Source: Cladorrhinum sp. PSN259 (taxonomy: Eukaryota; Ascomycota; Sordariomycetes; Sordariales; Podosporaceae). From it: 64,000 nt of DNA. Made by a program: the position numbers and the translations under genes. The stretch covers positions 310,001 through 374,000 of the forward strand of contig MU867093.1 of the NCBI GenBank assembly GCA_033725935.1, given 5' to 3'. Below the pieces are notes generated by a model. It was not told the origin of the DNA, did not search any database, and saw only the letters and a list, made by a program, of their open reading frames with translations. Below, piece after piece: positions 10,345-21,900 of this stretch (within the stretch, counting starts at the first letter, position 1; each line of letters begins with the position of its first letter).

Positions 10345-12524
10345 CTAAGCTAATATCAATGAAACTTCCTTCAGGCTTGCTGCATCCCAGGCCTGCTTCC
10401 AAACCAGTCCGAGGCCCCTTCTCTCTGCGATATGTCCATCCCAAACAATCCCCATGACGTTATAAAATTCATAGAACGGGCCCTCCACAGGGCGTTCTTC
10501 AATCTCCCACTCGTCCAGACCCGGCTCATGCTTTCGCGAATTGCTGGCTCGTCCCAGTGAAATTGCCACCACTTCACAATTGCCGTTATCCTCCAATAAA
10601 TTGCCATCTTCGACGCTGTGCAGACGCAGGATCCCGATCCATTTGTTGTTATCGGCAAAAAGAGAAATACGACACTGTCCTTTTACAACATGAAAATTCC
10701 TGCAAATAAAGGTAGCTCCATCGGTTTTTGTGAGGAGGTACCTCGCTAGAGGCTGGATGGTAGGTTTGCTTCCTGGCTCGTACAGGGGTAGCGGGTACCA
10801 GAGCATGATGGAAGGGTCAGAATCGTGTGTGTAAAAGTAACATCAGTCATGAAGAGGTCCCAAATACGGTCCCCGAGCGTCTCCAGCCTCGTCATATATA
10901 TGTTGCGTCCACCCTACTAGCAATTGCTAGATAGTGTTATGCCATGGCTTGTAAACTTTGAACTCGGAATTGATGCAACGGCTTCCTTCGTAGCTGGGTT
11001 CATCGTTGTTCCTCCATTGAAGATACCGAAAAGTCTCTCTGGATGTGTTACAATTCTGGCCATGTTTTCTGCTGTAGTCCCACTGTTCCATACCCACGGA
11101 TCGGGCGTTGTCGTGGCGCCTGCGACCGAGTCGTGCCTTATCAATCGAGCCATGCATAAAGTGTGTATAATTGTATAATAATTATTCGGGTTATTTTTTC
11201 TTCCGGTTATGCCCGATAACGCTCTGAATTAACAAAGAAGATACTCACGGATCAAGTTCGCCCTGCCACCCTGCCCAAGACCAGCTTGGCAGATAAACAG
11301 CCTTTGCTCCAGAGGTCGGGCGTGTTGATGGTTGTCTTTGATAAATTGTGGCGAGGGGCTGCCAGAGGAGCGCAACATCGAGGAAGAGCTCTGGTATTCC
11401 ACAAAGGAACCCATCTCTGAAAGTTCTTGAGAGCATGGAAGTGAGACCGGCTATAGCGAAAAGAGCGTCCTCATGGTACGTTAAGTTCCTCTGGTTAAAG
11501 TGAGAGACCATGTCGCCGTAGGCCGAGAAATCGGGAATGCGAGCTGCAATCGAGTCCTGCCATCTGCAGTGCATCGAAACACCCTTAACCTCTTGGCAAT
11601 CGACGTCTTCAAACCATGCGCTGGTGGGACACTCCCAGCGCACGCTGCCCTTGTCGAAGATAAGTTGTCTTGTTGAAAACAGAAGTTCTTGGAATGTCCA
11701 GCCTCTCATATTCCAGATGCTTCGCTTCTCATAATCTGGTTCCAGATCAAAGATTCGTTCGACGACTGTCTCATCATTTCCGACTTCGAAGAACTCCTGG
11801 ACGAACTCCTTGGACCATGTACTGCCAGCGAGCCTTCGGGGACCACCGCTTACGTCTAGTGCCTCGGCTGCGATAATGGTGATGGAGGCTTTTGCGTAGA
11901 TTGCCCACATTTGATTAATCTGGGCTGCTCTCATATCCTCGTCGTCTTGGACGATGCAAAGCGAGTCAACCCAGAGATATCGTTCACCAAGTAGCCGCAC
12001 GGCTCGTATAGCATCAAGAATTGTGTTCGGAATATTAGCCTCCATTCGTTTAACAAAGCAGCAAAGCGAGAAAGGCGTTGTATGTTGGCTTGGACCAAAG
12101 CCCAATCCCAGAGTGACGAGTATTTCTCATGATGTGAACAATATGCTAGTTTTCAGTCATGCTTTGCCAGTCGAACCCAACAAGCCGATAGAAGAAGGCA
12201 TGATGGGCTCGACAATCGCTAGACAGGACATCACTGACTGTGCCGAGATCTGTTGACATAATATCGTCGCTTAGAGGTGCATGAAGCATACCGAGGAACT
12301 TAAGACAAATGTCGCAGCGGCCGTGGTACTGATTCCAGACTGACTTAACCCCTTCCTTTATACTTGTATTGGCCTATTCCACGACCAAGTAAGTTAATCT
12401 TATATCTTACCACGAACTCATCGGGGATATCATATTGCTGCGGCGGATCAGAGGCGTCCTTGGCGGGCTATGGGACAGTCTCCTCAATTTCCACCAGCAC
12501 CGGAGCCGATGGACGTTCGGCCAT
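10345..12524 (-). pseudogene. Decayed HET-domain (heterokaryon incompatibility) gene
   Basis: The HET domain is clear at 12105-11245: NTILDAIRAVRLLGERYLW, VDSLCIVQDDE, a WNMRGWTFQELL motif, RWECPTSAWFED and a closing LPSWSWAGWQGELDP. The C-terminal module at 10806-10345 has the typical WYPLPLYEP and YEFYNVM...GLGLVWKQAW pattern, and the N-terminal module has a CDICLKFLGMLHAP segment and DVLSSDC. The gene cannot make the full product. There is a TAG 18 codons after the ATG at 12524 (12468-12470) and a one-base frameshift near 12350. A second TAG at 12146-12148 is followed by loss of the linker and the usual YVWG start of the HET domain, and there is a TAG at 10927-10929 and a TGA at 10843-10845. 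A normal-looking intron (GTGAGT, from ~11251) remains. HET proteins trigger cell death on fusion of unlike hyphae. A shortened product from an internal start cannot be excluded. Confidence 0.85.
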
Positions 12525-13901
12525 GTTGTCGTCTGGCTTTAGATGTGAAGTTAATGTTTTATAGCATTCATAGGCGGAAAATCCGCTCTGGATGTTAACT
12601 GAAGCGAAATATCAAGAGGTTTATGATGGCCAAAATGCGGGGATTGCCATGTGTCACGTTGCCGCGTCTGTCTACGCTAATTACATCCAATTATGATTTG
12701 TTAATCTAGACTCCACCGATTTCCTTCTTCGTGCTGCTCTGGCGCTGACCTGTGTCGAGGGAATGCGCCCTGTTTAGGGGGTATGCGTGGTATGCGTAAA
12801 GATTCGTAAGATGGGCAGTTGAGAACGATGTAGCGAGACTTGACGATACTTAATATTTGGGCGGTCTTCTGTTTGCACTTACTTGCTTGCACCTGGGCAA
12901 GCCACCTGCCTCCGAACGGACGCGGGGTATATGAGGCCTCCTGTGTGGCTTGATCACCTAAACAAAACCATCTACTGCTTGCATCTCATCGTGTATTTGC
13001 ACCTGCCGTGATGTTTTTATGGAATTAACAAGGAATAACGTACAGACGATTATCATCTGGTAGCAGTTTTCTCTTGTTTCAACAAAAACCACATTTAGAC
13101 TTTGGCCTTTATGCTTCTCGATCGTGATTTATTGGTTTCTTCCTTTGTTCTGTTTTCTTGATTGTAATTATGCATATTCCTGAGAATCAACTTCGAGATT
13201 ACCCCTATTCCTGGCATCAGTTCGGATCGATTTGTTGACGATGGGCTACAGTCGTGTATATAGTGTTAGTTTGATATCGGTTAGCCGAATATCCTCTGAT
13301 CAAAACTTCACTAATCATTATCCTGAAGTTCTCTGTTTACTCCAGGGAGATAATGACTTCAACTCGATTTGCGACCCCTATTTCGTGATATAAATATAGA
13401 ACAGTGGAGGTATTTCTTATGCACGCATAACCCAAGCCTTGCTAGGGGGCGCATTCGGGTATAAAATCCGCCAAGCGACTAGAGCCAGCCGGTCGCCACC
13501 AGCGGTGACACGAGACATAGCCACGGCAGTTGTTCATTCATGCCAAGCATATATCTATTTGCGGCCATGCCGGAACCGGGGCTAGCCGCAAGCACACGTA
13601 GCGACAAAATACGAGGCCCAAGCGGACCATCATACCCCGGTTATAGCAACTCAGCTTCTCGTATCGCTACCGGTCTCCACGCAGATCCCGGGCCGCATCA
13701 ACAATTAGAGCCGACGACAGGGTAAGTGGTGGAAATTCGGATAGTCATGGGGTCATATAAATCCAGAAGACTTCTTCGTTTTCAAACTCAAGGACACATC
13801 AACCCAGCAGCACTCTCTCGTTAAGTTTCCGCTGATATCACTCCAACACACCACTTCCCACCACACCACACCACACCGTCAACCACAAGACAAAAGACAA
13901 A
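12525..13901. other. Intergenic, ~1.38 kb, holds phiA promoter
   Basis: A/T-richer than neighbours, without a convincing reading frame. The part adjoining the HET pseudogene may be a remnant of its promoter. The final 150 bp carry the TATA element and a CA-rich leader of phiA. Confidence 0.5.
13756..13761 (+). promoter_or_regulatory. TATA box of phiA-like gene
   Basis: TATAAA lies 146 bp before the phiA ATG and is followed by a long leader rich in CACACC, a layout common for highly expressed fungal genes. Positional evidence only. Confidence 0.55.
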
Positions 13902-14507
13902 ATGCAGCTCACCTCCGCCCTTCTCTCCCTCTTCGCCGTCGCGGCCACCGCTGCCCCGACGACGACCGACGGTGCATCATGCGCCACTCCCCCCCGCAAG
14001 TTCGGCATCATGTCCCTTAGATCAGCCTCTCCCATCCACTTCGGCCAGATGAGCGCGTTCGAGACCAAGATGGCCCTGGGCCTTCCCGACAGCGAGCTCA
14101 ACGCCCAGTGCGCCGACGGAGTCTCGAGAAGGGATGCCACTTTCTACATCAAGGACGGCGAGCTGTTCCTCTACAGCCCCAAGGATACGGTCCAGAAGTT
14201 CTTCACCGACCGCTCCGGCATGGGCCAGGGCGTTCTCCAATACGTCACCTACGCCAAGAATGAGACATGGACACCGGGCGCCAGATTCGAGACCAAGGGT
14301 TGGACCGTCGACGAGAACGACAACCTCACCTTCAACGGCAACAGCCTTCAGGCTTGCCCCTGGGACCCCACTTCCGCCACTACTAAGTGGTACATTTGGC
14401 TCTCTGGTGTCTCCAAGCCAGCTGGCCTGGAGGGCTGCTTGGGATTCGTTGCTCGCACCATCACCATTGCTGAGCCTGTCCAGTGCACTTATTCCCAGAG
14501 ACTTTAA
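13902..14507 (+). CDS. phiA: Cell wall protein PhiA-like
   Basis: Single exon, 201 aa, ATG in an AAAATG context. A signal peptide covers residues 1-18 (cleavage near TAAPT). The mature protein follows the PhiA pattern: a cysteine then KFGIMSLRSASPIHF, a central ATFYIKDGELFLYSP segment, FTDRSGMGQGVLQYVT, a GWTVDENDNLTFNG block, ACPWDP...WYIWLSG and a final C-terminal cysteine before the end. In Aspergillus nidulans PhiA is an abundant conidial/phialide wall protein needed for normal phialide and conidium development; homologues are often major secreted proteins and allergens. The strong TATA element and CA-rich leader fit high expression. Confidence 0.93.
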   Translation: MQLTSALLSLFAVAATAAPTTTDGASCATPPRKFGIMSLRSASPIHFGQMSAFETKMALGLPDSELNAQCADGVSRRDATFYIKDGELFLYSPKDTVQKFFTDRSGMGQGVLQYVTYAKNETWTPGARFETKGWTVDENDNLTFNGNSLQACPWDPTSATTKWYIWLSGVSKPAGLEGCLGFVARTITIAEPVQCTYSQRL

Positions 14508-15651
14508 GGTGGTTCGCTGAGTAACGGGGTCAAGAGGAAGGAGTTGGGTAGAGAAGCCTTGTAAATAATTATTAGAGTTTGTTAATTGGCCGAGTAATAA
14601 TAATACGCAATAATACATATATCTCAAGAGATGCTTGCCCAGTTTTGATGCTCGTATTTGTATGTACTTGTCTTTAGGTTTAGTCGTCCATTTACTTCAG
14701 TCTGTCAGTAATACTTGCATCTGTCATGAATTTGCTTTGTGTTCACTTGGGGTCGAGTTTCCAAACAGAGGATAGAGTTCCCACATCATAGCTATCGGAT
14801 GCTTCTCAACTGTCATGCCAAGGTTCAGCTTCAACACCATACCATACTTCTCTAGAACCTCAGGTGCTTGGCCAAAAAGCTGGCCACATTCTGGCGCGCA
14901 CGATTCGACGTGTATCCCGTGTGCATCCGAGTCAGCTCGCTTTGGGAGGCATCGATAAAGCCCATGCCTATCGTTCCGGCCTTGAATCGCTCGATGAATT
15001 AAGCAATGGTTACAGAATCTCGCTTCCGAGTTTCCAGAGCTGTTTCCACGTGAGGAGATTTCTACTCACTTCTTCTTGGAACTCTCGGTGTCATGATTGC
15101 ACCCAGACTTGAGTCATGGGGGTATAAGTTGCATGATAGCCTTGATAATCTGATATCTGTGGACAAGTTGCTTCTGAGCTTAACTTGCAGGTTGACTGGG
15201 TTTGCACCGCGGCTTGGACATGAGCACGATAGTGAAAGCACTGAGAGTCGAACATGTCAGATTGAGTTCTCATGGAAGCTTAACTTTATAAAAGTAGGCA
15301 TTTGGCCGCTCGCCCCCTTTTATCTAACTTTCAGCCACGAGAACACTGACAAACAAGAACGATGACTCAAGAAAGATTAAATTCTTGCAACTTGGCCTTT
15401 TCCAGATAACCATCACAGATACTGGAGTTTTGAATTTTGCACATCTTCTATAAAGTCTGCTCCTGGGCATCCTTCAATCATTTCCTCCCAATTCCTCAGT
15501 TCCCTCTTCACTTCCTTTTTCCAAACATTTCAACTTGAACAACAACAAGTTCCTCACACACAAATTTCTCTTGCCTTGTCATTGCTGACTTGACAAAGCA
15601 CAACTTGAAAACACCAAATCACAAATCCTCAAAGTGAAAAAAACATCCACG
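14508..15651. other. Intergenic, ~1.14 kb
   Basis: Contains the phiA 3' UTR and the upstream region of the next gene, which includes a TATAAA at 15449-15454, a long pyrimidine-rich leader and CAACAACAACAAG-type repeats. No further gene is seen. Confidence 0.5.
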
Positions 15652-16267
15652 ATGTCCATCCCACCACAAACCACCATGAACTTCGTTCAAGAAATCGCCG
15701 TGGGATTCATGAACTGTCCAACCATTCAAAAGGCTCTTCGCGCAGGCAAGTCCAAATTTTTTCATTTTTTTTTCATTTGAGCTTTTCCTATGTTACTAAA
15801 CTTGCCCCCCTTGCGGCTCTCGGCGTACTAACATACCCCGTTTGTGTTGCAGTCAACACCGGCAAGCCATACCTCCGCGGGCTGATCATCCTCACCAACG
15901 AGGAGGCCGACCTGCTCCCGTTCCCCGGCCCCAACGATGTCAGGGTGTTCCACTGTGCCCTCGACGACATGACCGCCATCGCCCGCCGCCAGATCCACAA
16001 GCACCAGGACCTGTACAGCGACGTCACAATCACCATGGACATCCTCGTCGGCTTGCGCCAGAGCAACGTGCAGGAGGACCCCCTCTACTCCCTGTTTTAC
16101 GCCGCCGCTCTTAACGTCATTCGAGGTATGTTATCATCAGACCCAAGTTTTTATTTTAATTTTTATAGCAAGTATCATCTTAGACTAACATCTGTCTTTT
16201 TTTCACTTCTTGTCTAGAGTACGACATTATGAACCAGCGAATCATTGAGTCCACTCCTCATCGCTAG
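15652..16267 (+). CDS. Small protein of unknown function, three exons, one GC-AG intron
   Basis: Exons 15652-15745, 15853-16125 and 16218-16267 give 138 aa. Intron 1 (15746-15852) starts with GCAAGT rather than GT and ends TTGCAG; intron 2 (16126-16217) is GTATGT...TCTAG. Both junctions keep phase 1 and the protein reads through without a stop. The product has no signal peptide or membrane helix. The middle exon, with good coding character, includes KPYLRGLIILTNEEADLLP and DDMTAIARRQIHKHQDLYSD, which look like a compact alpha/beta domain. I do not recognise the family. The long leader with a TATA element suggests regulated expression. Confidence 0.75.
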
Positions 16268-17087
16268 ATCGGACAGGCATCATCTCCATGTCGTCGGAGG
16301 ATCAAAACATCCTTTTGGTTTTTTTTTTTTTTTGGGGGGGGGGGGTTGGATCCAAACATGCTTTTTGTTTTTATTTTTTATTTTTGGGTTGCACAAAAGC
16401 ATATCGAATCGGCTCGCCTGGAGGATGGTACACATTTTTGCATCTGAACAAGCATGGGAGCGTTGGAAAGTCTGGTATTCAAGAGCAGGATGATGGGGGA
16501 TTCCTGAGCATGGCATGGAATTCGGGGTTCAAGAAGCGCAGGCATATATTTTCAACAATGTTTTGGTTTACAATAAACTTTTTGGTTGATCTCTTCCACT
16601 CCATCTGTTCAGAGTGCTGCTGCAAAGCCTTGTAGAATTCTTACAAAAACTCAACAACCGCATGAAGACACAATCAGGACATCACCACATGGCAGGGCGT
16701 GCATCAGATGGCATTTTCTGTCCTTTCCTCTTCTCTTTAATGCTTGATATGATGATTTTTCTTCTCTCTGTTTTGTTCATGGAGTGGAAAGTTATAAACA
16801 ATGAGTTGTGGTAGTGCTTCCCCTTCTATTCCCTAAACCCCATGCATTCCAAATCCGCTAATGATCTTTTCGCTCCTTTTACCGTTGTGCACCTTAAAAC
16901 GACGAGTATTGATACACTTGAATACCATCAATTCCTTCGCCCTTTCCATGCACTAATATCCCATATTCATACCTTTCTGCTGTTTCTTCTTCTCTTAGCC
17001 CCTTCTCTCTTCCTTCCCCTTTCCAAAATGGCCACGGTATCCATGAGCAGCGGCTCATATTGCCAGCTCACCCCGCGCTTCAGCCAC
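16268..17087. other. Convergent 3' region, 820 bp, with homopolymer tract
   Basis: Between tail-to-tail genes. It holds the poly-T/poly-G tract described separately and otherwise T-rich UTR-like sequence. Confidence 0.5.
16319..16345. repeat. Adjacent poly-T and poly-G tracts
   Basis: Fifteen T followed directly by twelve G, about 50 bp after the stop of the three-exon gene. This is a likely length-variable site; it may also be prone to sequencing error. Confidence 0.85.
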
Positions 17088-18378
17088 CTACTGCTGCTTC
17101 CCATTGCTGTTGTTATAAACGTCACTGACCGAAGTACCCTTCCACTCCTTCTTCTCCCTCTCATACGCTTCCTTCTCCTGCTTCGCAGCCGCCTTGGCCT
17201 GACCCTCCGAAACCTTACCATATACACCCATGGCAGATGCAATCAACCCACTGATATCACCCACGTTGCCCGGAACAACAACCGCTGTGCCTTCCTTTGC
17301 CAGTTTACCGAACGCATCGACGTACTTCTCTGCCACTGATAGACTCAGAGCATTCTGAGCGGAGCTCTTACCCTCCGCAATTGACCTGGCGACAGCCTCA
17401 ATACCAGCTGCCGTAGCTCTAGCCTTGAGGAGAATAGCCTCAGCCTCACCTGCCGCCTCGTTGATCTTCTCGGCGCGGGAAGCTTCTGAGGCCAAGATCT
17501 GACTTTGTTTCTGACCTTCGGCAATGTTTATGGCTGACTGACGCTGTCCCTCAGAGTCCAGAATCTCTGCGCGCTTCGATCTTTCGGCAGTCACTTGTCT
17601 GTGCATTGCTTCGACGACGGGCTTGGGCGCGTGGATGTCACGGATTTCATAGCGCAGACAGGTGACACCCCACGCTTGGGCCGCTTCGTTGATCGCCTGG
17701 GTAATGTTCGTGTTTAGGGCTGCGCGTTCCTTGAGGACGTGGTCGAGAGTGAGTTGGCCGATTTCTGAGCGCATCGTGGTCTGGGCTAGTTGGGAGATTG
17801 CGTATTCTGCGTCTTCGACTCCGTAGCTGACAGGAAGAGGAGAAAGGGTCAGTCAAGGTAGGGCATGGAAAGGAAGGGTATGGAGAGGAGCAAGCTTACC
17901 TGGCCTTGTATGCGTCAAATACACGAGTGTAGAGCACACCGTCGAGTTCAAGAGTGACATTGTCGGCCGTAATGGCGCTCTGGCTTGGGATCTCGATGGC
18001 CACCTCCTTGAGCGACTTGACGTAGGCGATTCGGTCGAGAAAGGGGATAAGGACTGCGAGACCGGGCTGTAAAATCCTGTTGAACTTGCCCATCCGCTCA
18101 ACGAGCCATGCTGTCTGTTGGGGGACGAAGCGGATGATGGTGTTCATGGGGAGGGAGTTTGACTTTTGGAAGTACGTGGGGGGTAGAGAGCCGCCGCCGC
18201 CGTTAGGGATGGCATTTCGTTGGGTGGTGTGAAGGAAACGGCCAGGTTGTGTGAGTGGGAGTGTTTGTCGTGGTGAGAGCGTGGTTGCTGCTGCAGCGAG
18301 GAGGAGTTGGCGTGTCGCCGCGGGGGATTGTAATATCCTCGGCCCCAGCGCCATTTGGGAAGCTCTGGTAAGCGCCAT
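17088..18378 (-). CDS. Mitochondrial stomatin-like protein 2 (SPFH/prohibitin superfamily)
   Basis: Two exons, 18378-17900 and 17826-17088 (405 aa), with a 73-nt GTAAGC...GTCAG intron interrupting a Ser codon. The N-terminal ~60 residues are Ala/Arg/Ser-rich without acidic residues, a mitochondrial presequence. The SPFH domain starts at about residue 80 (MNTIIRFVPQQTAWLVERMG, FNRILQPGLAVLIPF, EVAIEIPSQSAITADNV) and continues through LDHVLKERAALN and RYEIRDIHAPKPV. It is followed by a long Ala/Glu coiled coil and a YVDAFGKLAKE...VPGNVGDISG tail diagnostic of the STOML2 group. These proteins oligomerise on the mitochondrial inner membrane, bind cardiolipin and prohibitins, and organise membrane domains. 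It lies downstream of MON2 in the same orientation, 538 bp apart. Confidence 0.95.
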
Positions 18379-18916
18379 TTCGGTGTTTTCGAAGTAGCTG
18401 TATGTTATTGACTGTAATGTATTGCTGTGTGTTGTTCGTGCACAAAAAAGCTCTACAAGAACGCAGAGTTTGTTGGTTGTTCGGTGTTTGGAAAACCGAA
18501 CTGAAGCAGCAGGCAGTCGGGTCAGATGCAAAGACGTCAGTGCCGACTTCCAGGTCAGTGGTGGCTTGCTCGCCTTTGCGACAGCTGCATCCCGGCGTTC
18601 GGTGGAGCTTTGCTTCGGTGGTGGATCCCAGCACAGGCCACCGGCTCGAAAGCGGCCATGTTGGCCTGCAAGGATGAGCACCTGGCCCCACACCCCCGGA
18701 AAATGTTGGCCTGACTCCAACGTCTTCTCTCGGCAGCAACGATCCTCTCCAACAAGCCACTTTCCACGCATGTTAAATATCTCGATCTGCAAAACTTATT
18801 TAACATGGTTATTTTAATGTTGAGCTGTCGCCTGCCAAGGTTTTGTCTAACAATATTCATGAACAACATAAAATTAAAAATAACACACAGAAGGACATCT
18901 GTTCCGTACCGGTACT
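18379..18916. other. Intergenic between MON2 3' end and stomatin-like gene
   Basis: 538 bp that must contain the MON2 terminator and the stomatin-like promoter. Short antisense frames occur without coding character. Confidence 0.5.
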
Positions 18917-21900
18917 TCAAATACCCAGCTCACCACCAACAACATCCAATGCCTCCCTGATAAGTCCTAACACCTTATCATCTCCTGCCGTACCAGCTAC
19001 ATGGACAGCACTGATCAAGAGGGGATACAGCCTCAACAGGTGCTTCCTCGTCTCGCTTTCAACATTTGGTGTGTCCGGTATAGCATCAGGTTCAGACTTA
19101 AGATCCACCAGACTCTTGAGAATTCTGGTTAGTTCCTTCCTTTGTGACAAAGGTTGCGGAATCCTCCCTCTCAACGGCTGATCAGCCACGTACGCCCTTA
19201 TGGATAAGGCACAGCGGAGAATCAGATAAGGTGCAGCAGTGCGTGCAAGACGGACGTATAACTCGTGTGAGGCTTCTCCGGCTTTGCTTTCGCCTTCGCT
19301 GGTGGAAGACTTGGTCTCATCATCATGTACTTCCACCACTGAAAACAGCTCATCAAGACAGACCAGACTCATTAAAATCCTCTTAGTAGGTAAGGGGTCA
19401 ATCGTCCGGCCATTTCGTTGTTTGAAGAATGAAGAAAGCCCCTTGACGTCTGTAGTACTATTGCCGTAAATGACTAATGCTTCAGCTGGAGCGGGTGCAT
19501 GAATGATCGACGTCCGGAAGAGTCCCTCTGCGTAAGTCTTTCTGGTTTTATCGAGGATTACTTCCGCTCCCAGGAATGGGATGATGAGTTGGCGGAGCTT
19601 ATGGAATGAGGAGATGTCGAATTCTTGGTCGTCGAGGATGTTGGTTGCCGACGGAAGGTTGTCAAAGTTTGCGCTGATGATGCCGTTTGCGATCGAGGTA
19701 ATGATCTCCCAAATGTTTTGGACGATCGTTCGCGGTAGATCCATGCTTCGGATGTGAGGGAGAGTGGCTTCCAAAACTGCAATAGAAGACTTGGTCGCTT
19801 CCCTCCAAGGGTAGGTTGATCGGGTGACAATCTTGAACTGGTATTTGAGGACGACTGGTTTTGCGAGAGCGGTCAAGGCCGTAGCGAATGCTTCGGTTTC
19901 GTAGATGTCTCGTTCGGCAGAATTCTTGATGATGAGGTTTTTAAGGATAGACATGCTCTCCTTGGACATGGCGACGTAGGTGCGCTTCTCTGCTGCCGCC
20001 TTGGCTGCGTCTTCCTGAGAAAATGCTAGTGACACAAACTCGGCGACCTGGGTGATCATAGCAGACGGGACGCCTTGCAAGTCTGTGCGAACCATGCGGA
20101 ATACTTCAAGGATCTTGCCTTGCAAGGGCGTGACATACTCAATGTCACTAGCATATGCTCCTGGTGTGGCATGCTGCATGGCATCCCGCAGTAGAGTCAG
20201 CATACGCTGCACACGGTCAACGCTAAAGTCTTTCTGTATCAGCCCATAAAGTTCCAACAACGCTTCAACCCAGACAAGTAGACATTTCTGGTTGTCGGAT
20301 GACTTGTCCTCCTTGCCATCTTTGGCCACAGGAATGCCTTGAGACCAGAGATCCCATGCAAGATCGAGACTCTCCTTTCCGACCTGCGGCTTGTCCTGCT
20401 CGGCACATCTGTGGAGAATGTCTCTGAGAGCGCTATACGCAGCGGCGTTAATGTCGAGAACCTTAAATCCCAACAACGTTCTGAGATGTCCCAGGAGATC
20501 CTTCCAAATCCCAGCAAAGCTTTCATGAGCTGTCAGGACGCCCAGATAAGATGCGAAGAGACTCGAGACTCCTTGAATGACGACGATCGCGGTATCCTTC
20601 CATTCCTCTTGACCGTTGATGTTGGCCAGGGACTCAGACACACCCTGTAGCTCATTATCAACGGACGAAAGAAGGCGGAATATGACAGATTTCATGCAGA
20701 TGGACCAAGCCTCGGGGCTGAGACTATCTCCATACGCCGACATGATCCGCATAAGCGTTTGGATAGCGCCTGAGATGTTAGCGCAATTTTATTTCGAGAT
20801 GTGAAATAGGAATAAACTTACTGTTTCTCAGCTCCAGTCTTTGATCCGTGGCCACAGAAGTCAGCCTGAGAAGAAGTAGCATCCACAGCGCCGCAGCAGA
20901 CCCCTTGTGAGAAGGCTCAGCAGCAAGCCTTTTGAGAGCTTCGTCTCCAGGCTGCTGGATCATGTCTTGGGTGATTGACATCGATCTACCCTTCCCAGAG
21001 AGGAAATCTGAAATGGCCCAAAAGAACGTCACGGTCTAATTCAGTCAGTATGAGAACCAAAGCCGACAGAGAAGATCACCCACAGTCAATGCCACATTAA
21101 GTTCATCGTCCTGAGTGCAGAATTTGTAAAGGGTATCGACGAGATTAAGAAAGCAGGGATTTGGTAAAGAAGAGAGGAAGTCCGAGCATATTAATTGTAA
21201 AGAAGCAAAGGATGGTCGGATAAGTTTGACCGAGCGGGTAAGAAGTGCAGAGCGTTGAGATGAGGTATCCTGGTTTTTGTCCGAAGCGAAGGCATTGTCG
21301 ACGAAGATGGTGTCAATAATCTCAAATGTCATTTCCCAACCACACACCAGTGTCTCGCCGCAGTTTTCAAGAAGGTTCTTGAGACCTTCAAGGATGATCT
21401 TGTGAATATCAACATCGACGGCGTGACTACTGACGGAAACGTCGCGGTTGGGAGTTTGGAGTGGAAGTAGAGAGTCTCGGAAGGCCTCTAGAAGGCGCTT
21501 CTGGATTTCGCCTCGAGGCTCTTCAGGCTGGGATGCAACCGCAGCGGCAGTCTCGAGAAGAATCCGCACCAGCGTTTCGGCAGCACGAGCCCTGACTGGG
21601 CCTGTGTTTAGAGTTGAACTGAGGGCAATGATGAGTTCAGATACCAAGGGCATCCAGCCCGAAACATGGGGGGCATAGATAAGCAGTCGTTCAATGTTGA
21701 TGGAAGCCAGGTCACCGAGCTTGGCCAACGCAAACTGATCCTCTTGATTTGGTCCGTTCACAACAGTGGACGAGACACTCACTGCTCTCTTATGGGAGAG
21801 AGTGGGTGTTTTCAGTTGGTTGACTGAAGCAGGAGACTGTGGACGGCTACCGGGCTCCGAAGTAGACTCTGCACGTTTTGCAAGAAGGCCACAAACCGCG

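Noticed and set aside
14022..14627. 201-codon minus-strand frame over phiA
   Set aside because: Mirror of phiA codons; the plus strand matches PhiA throughout.
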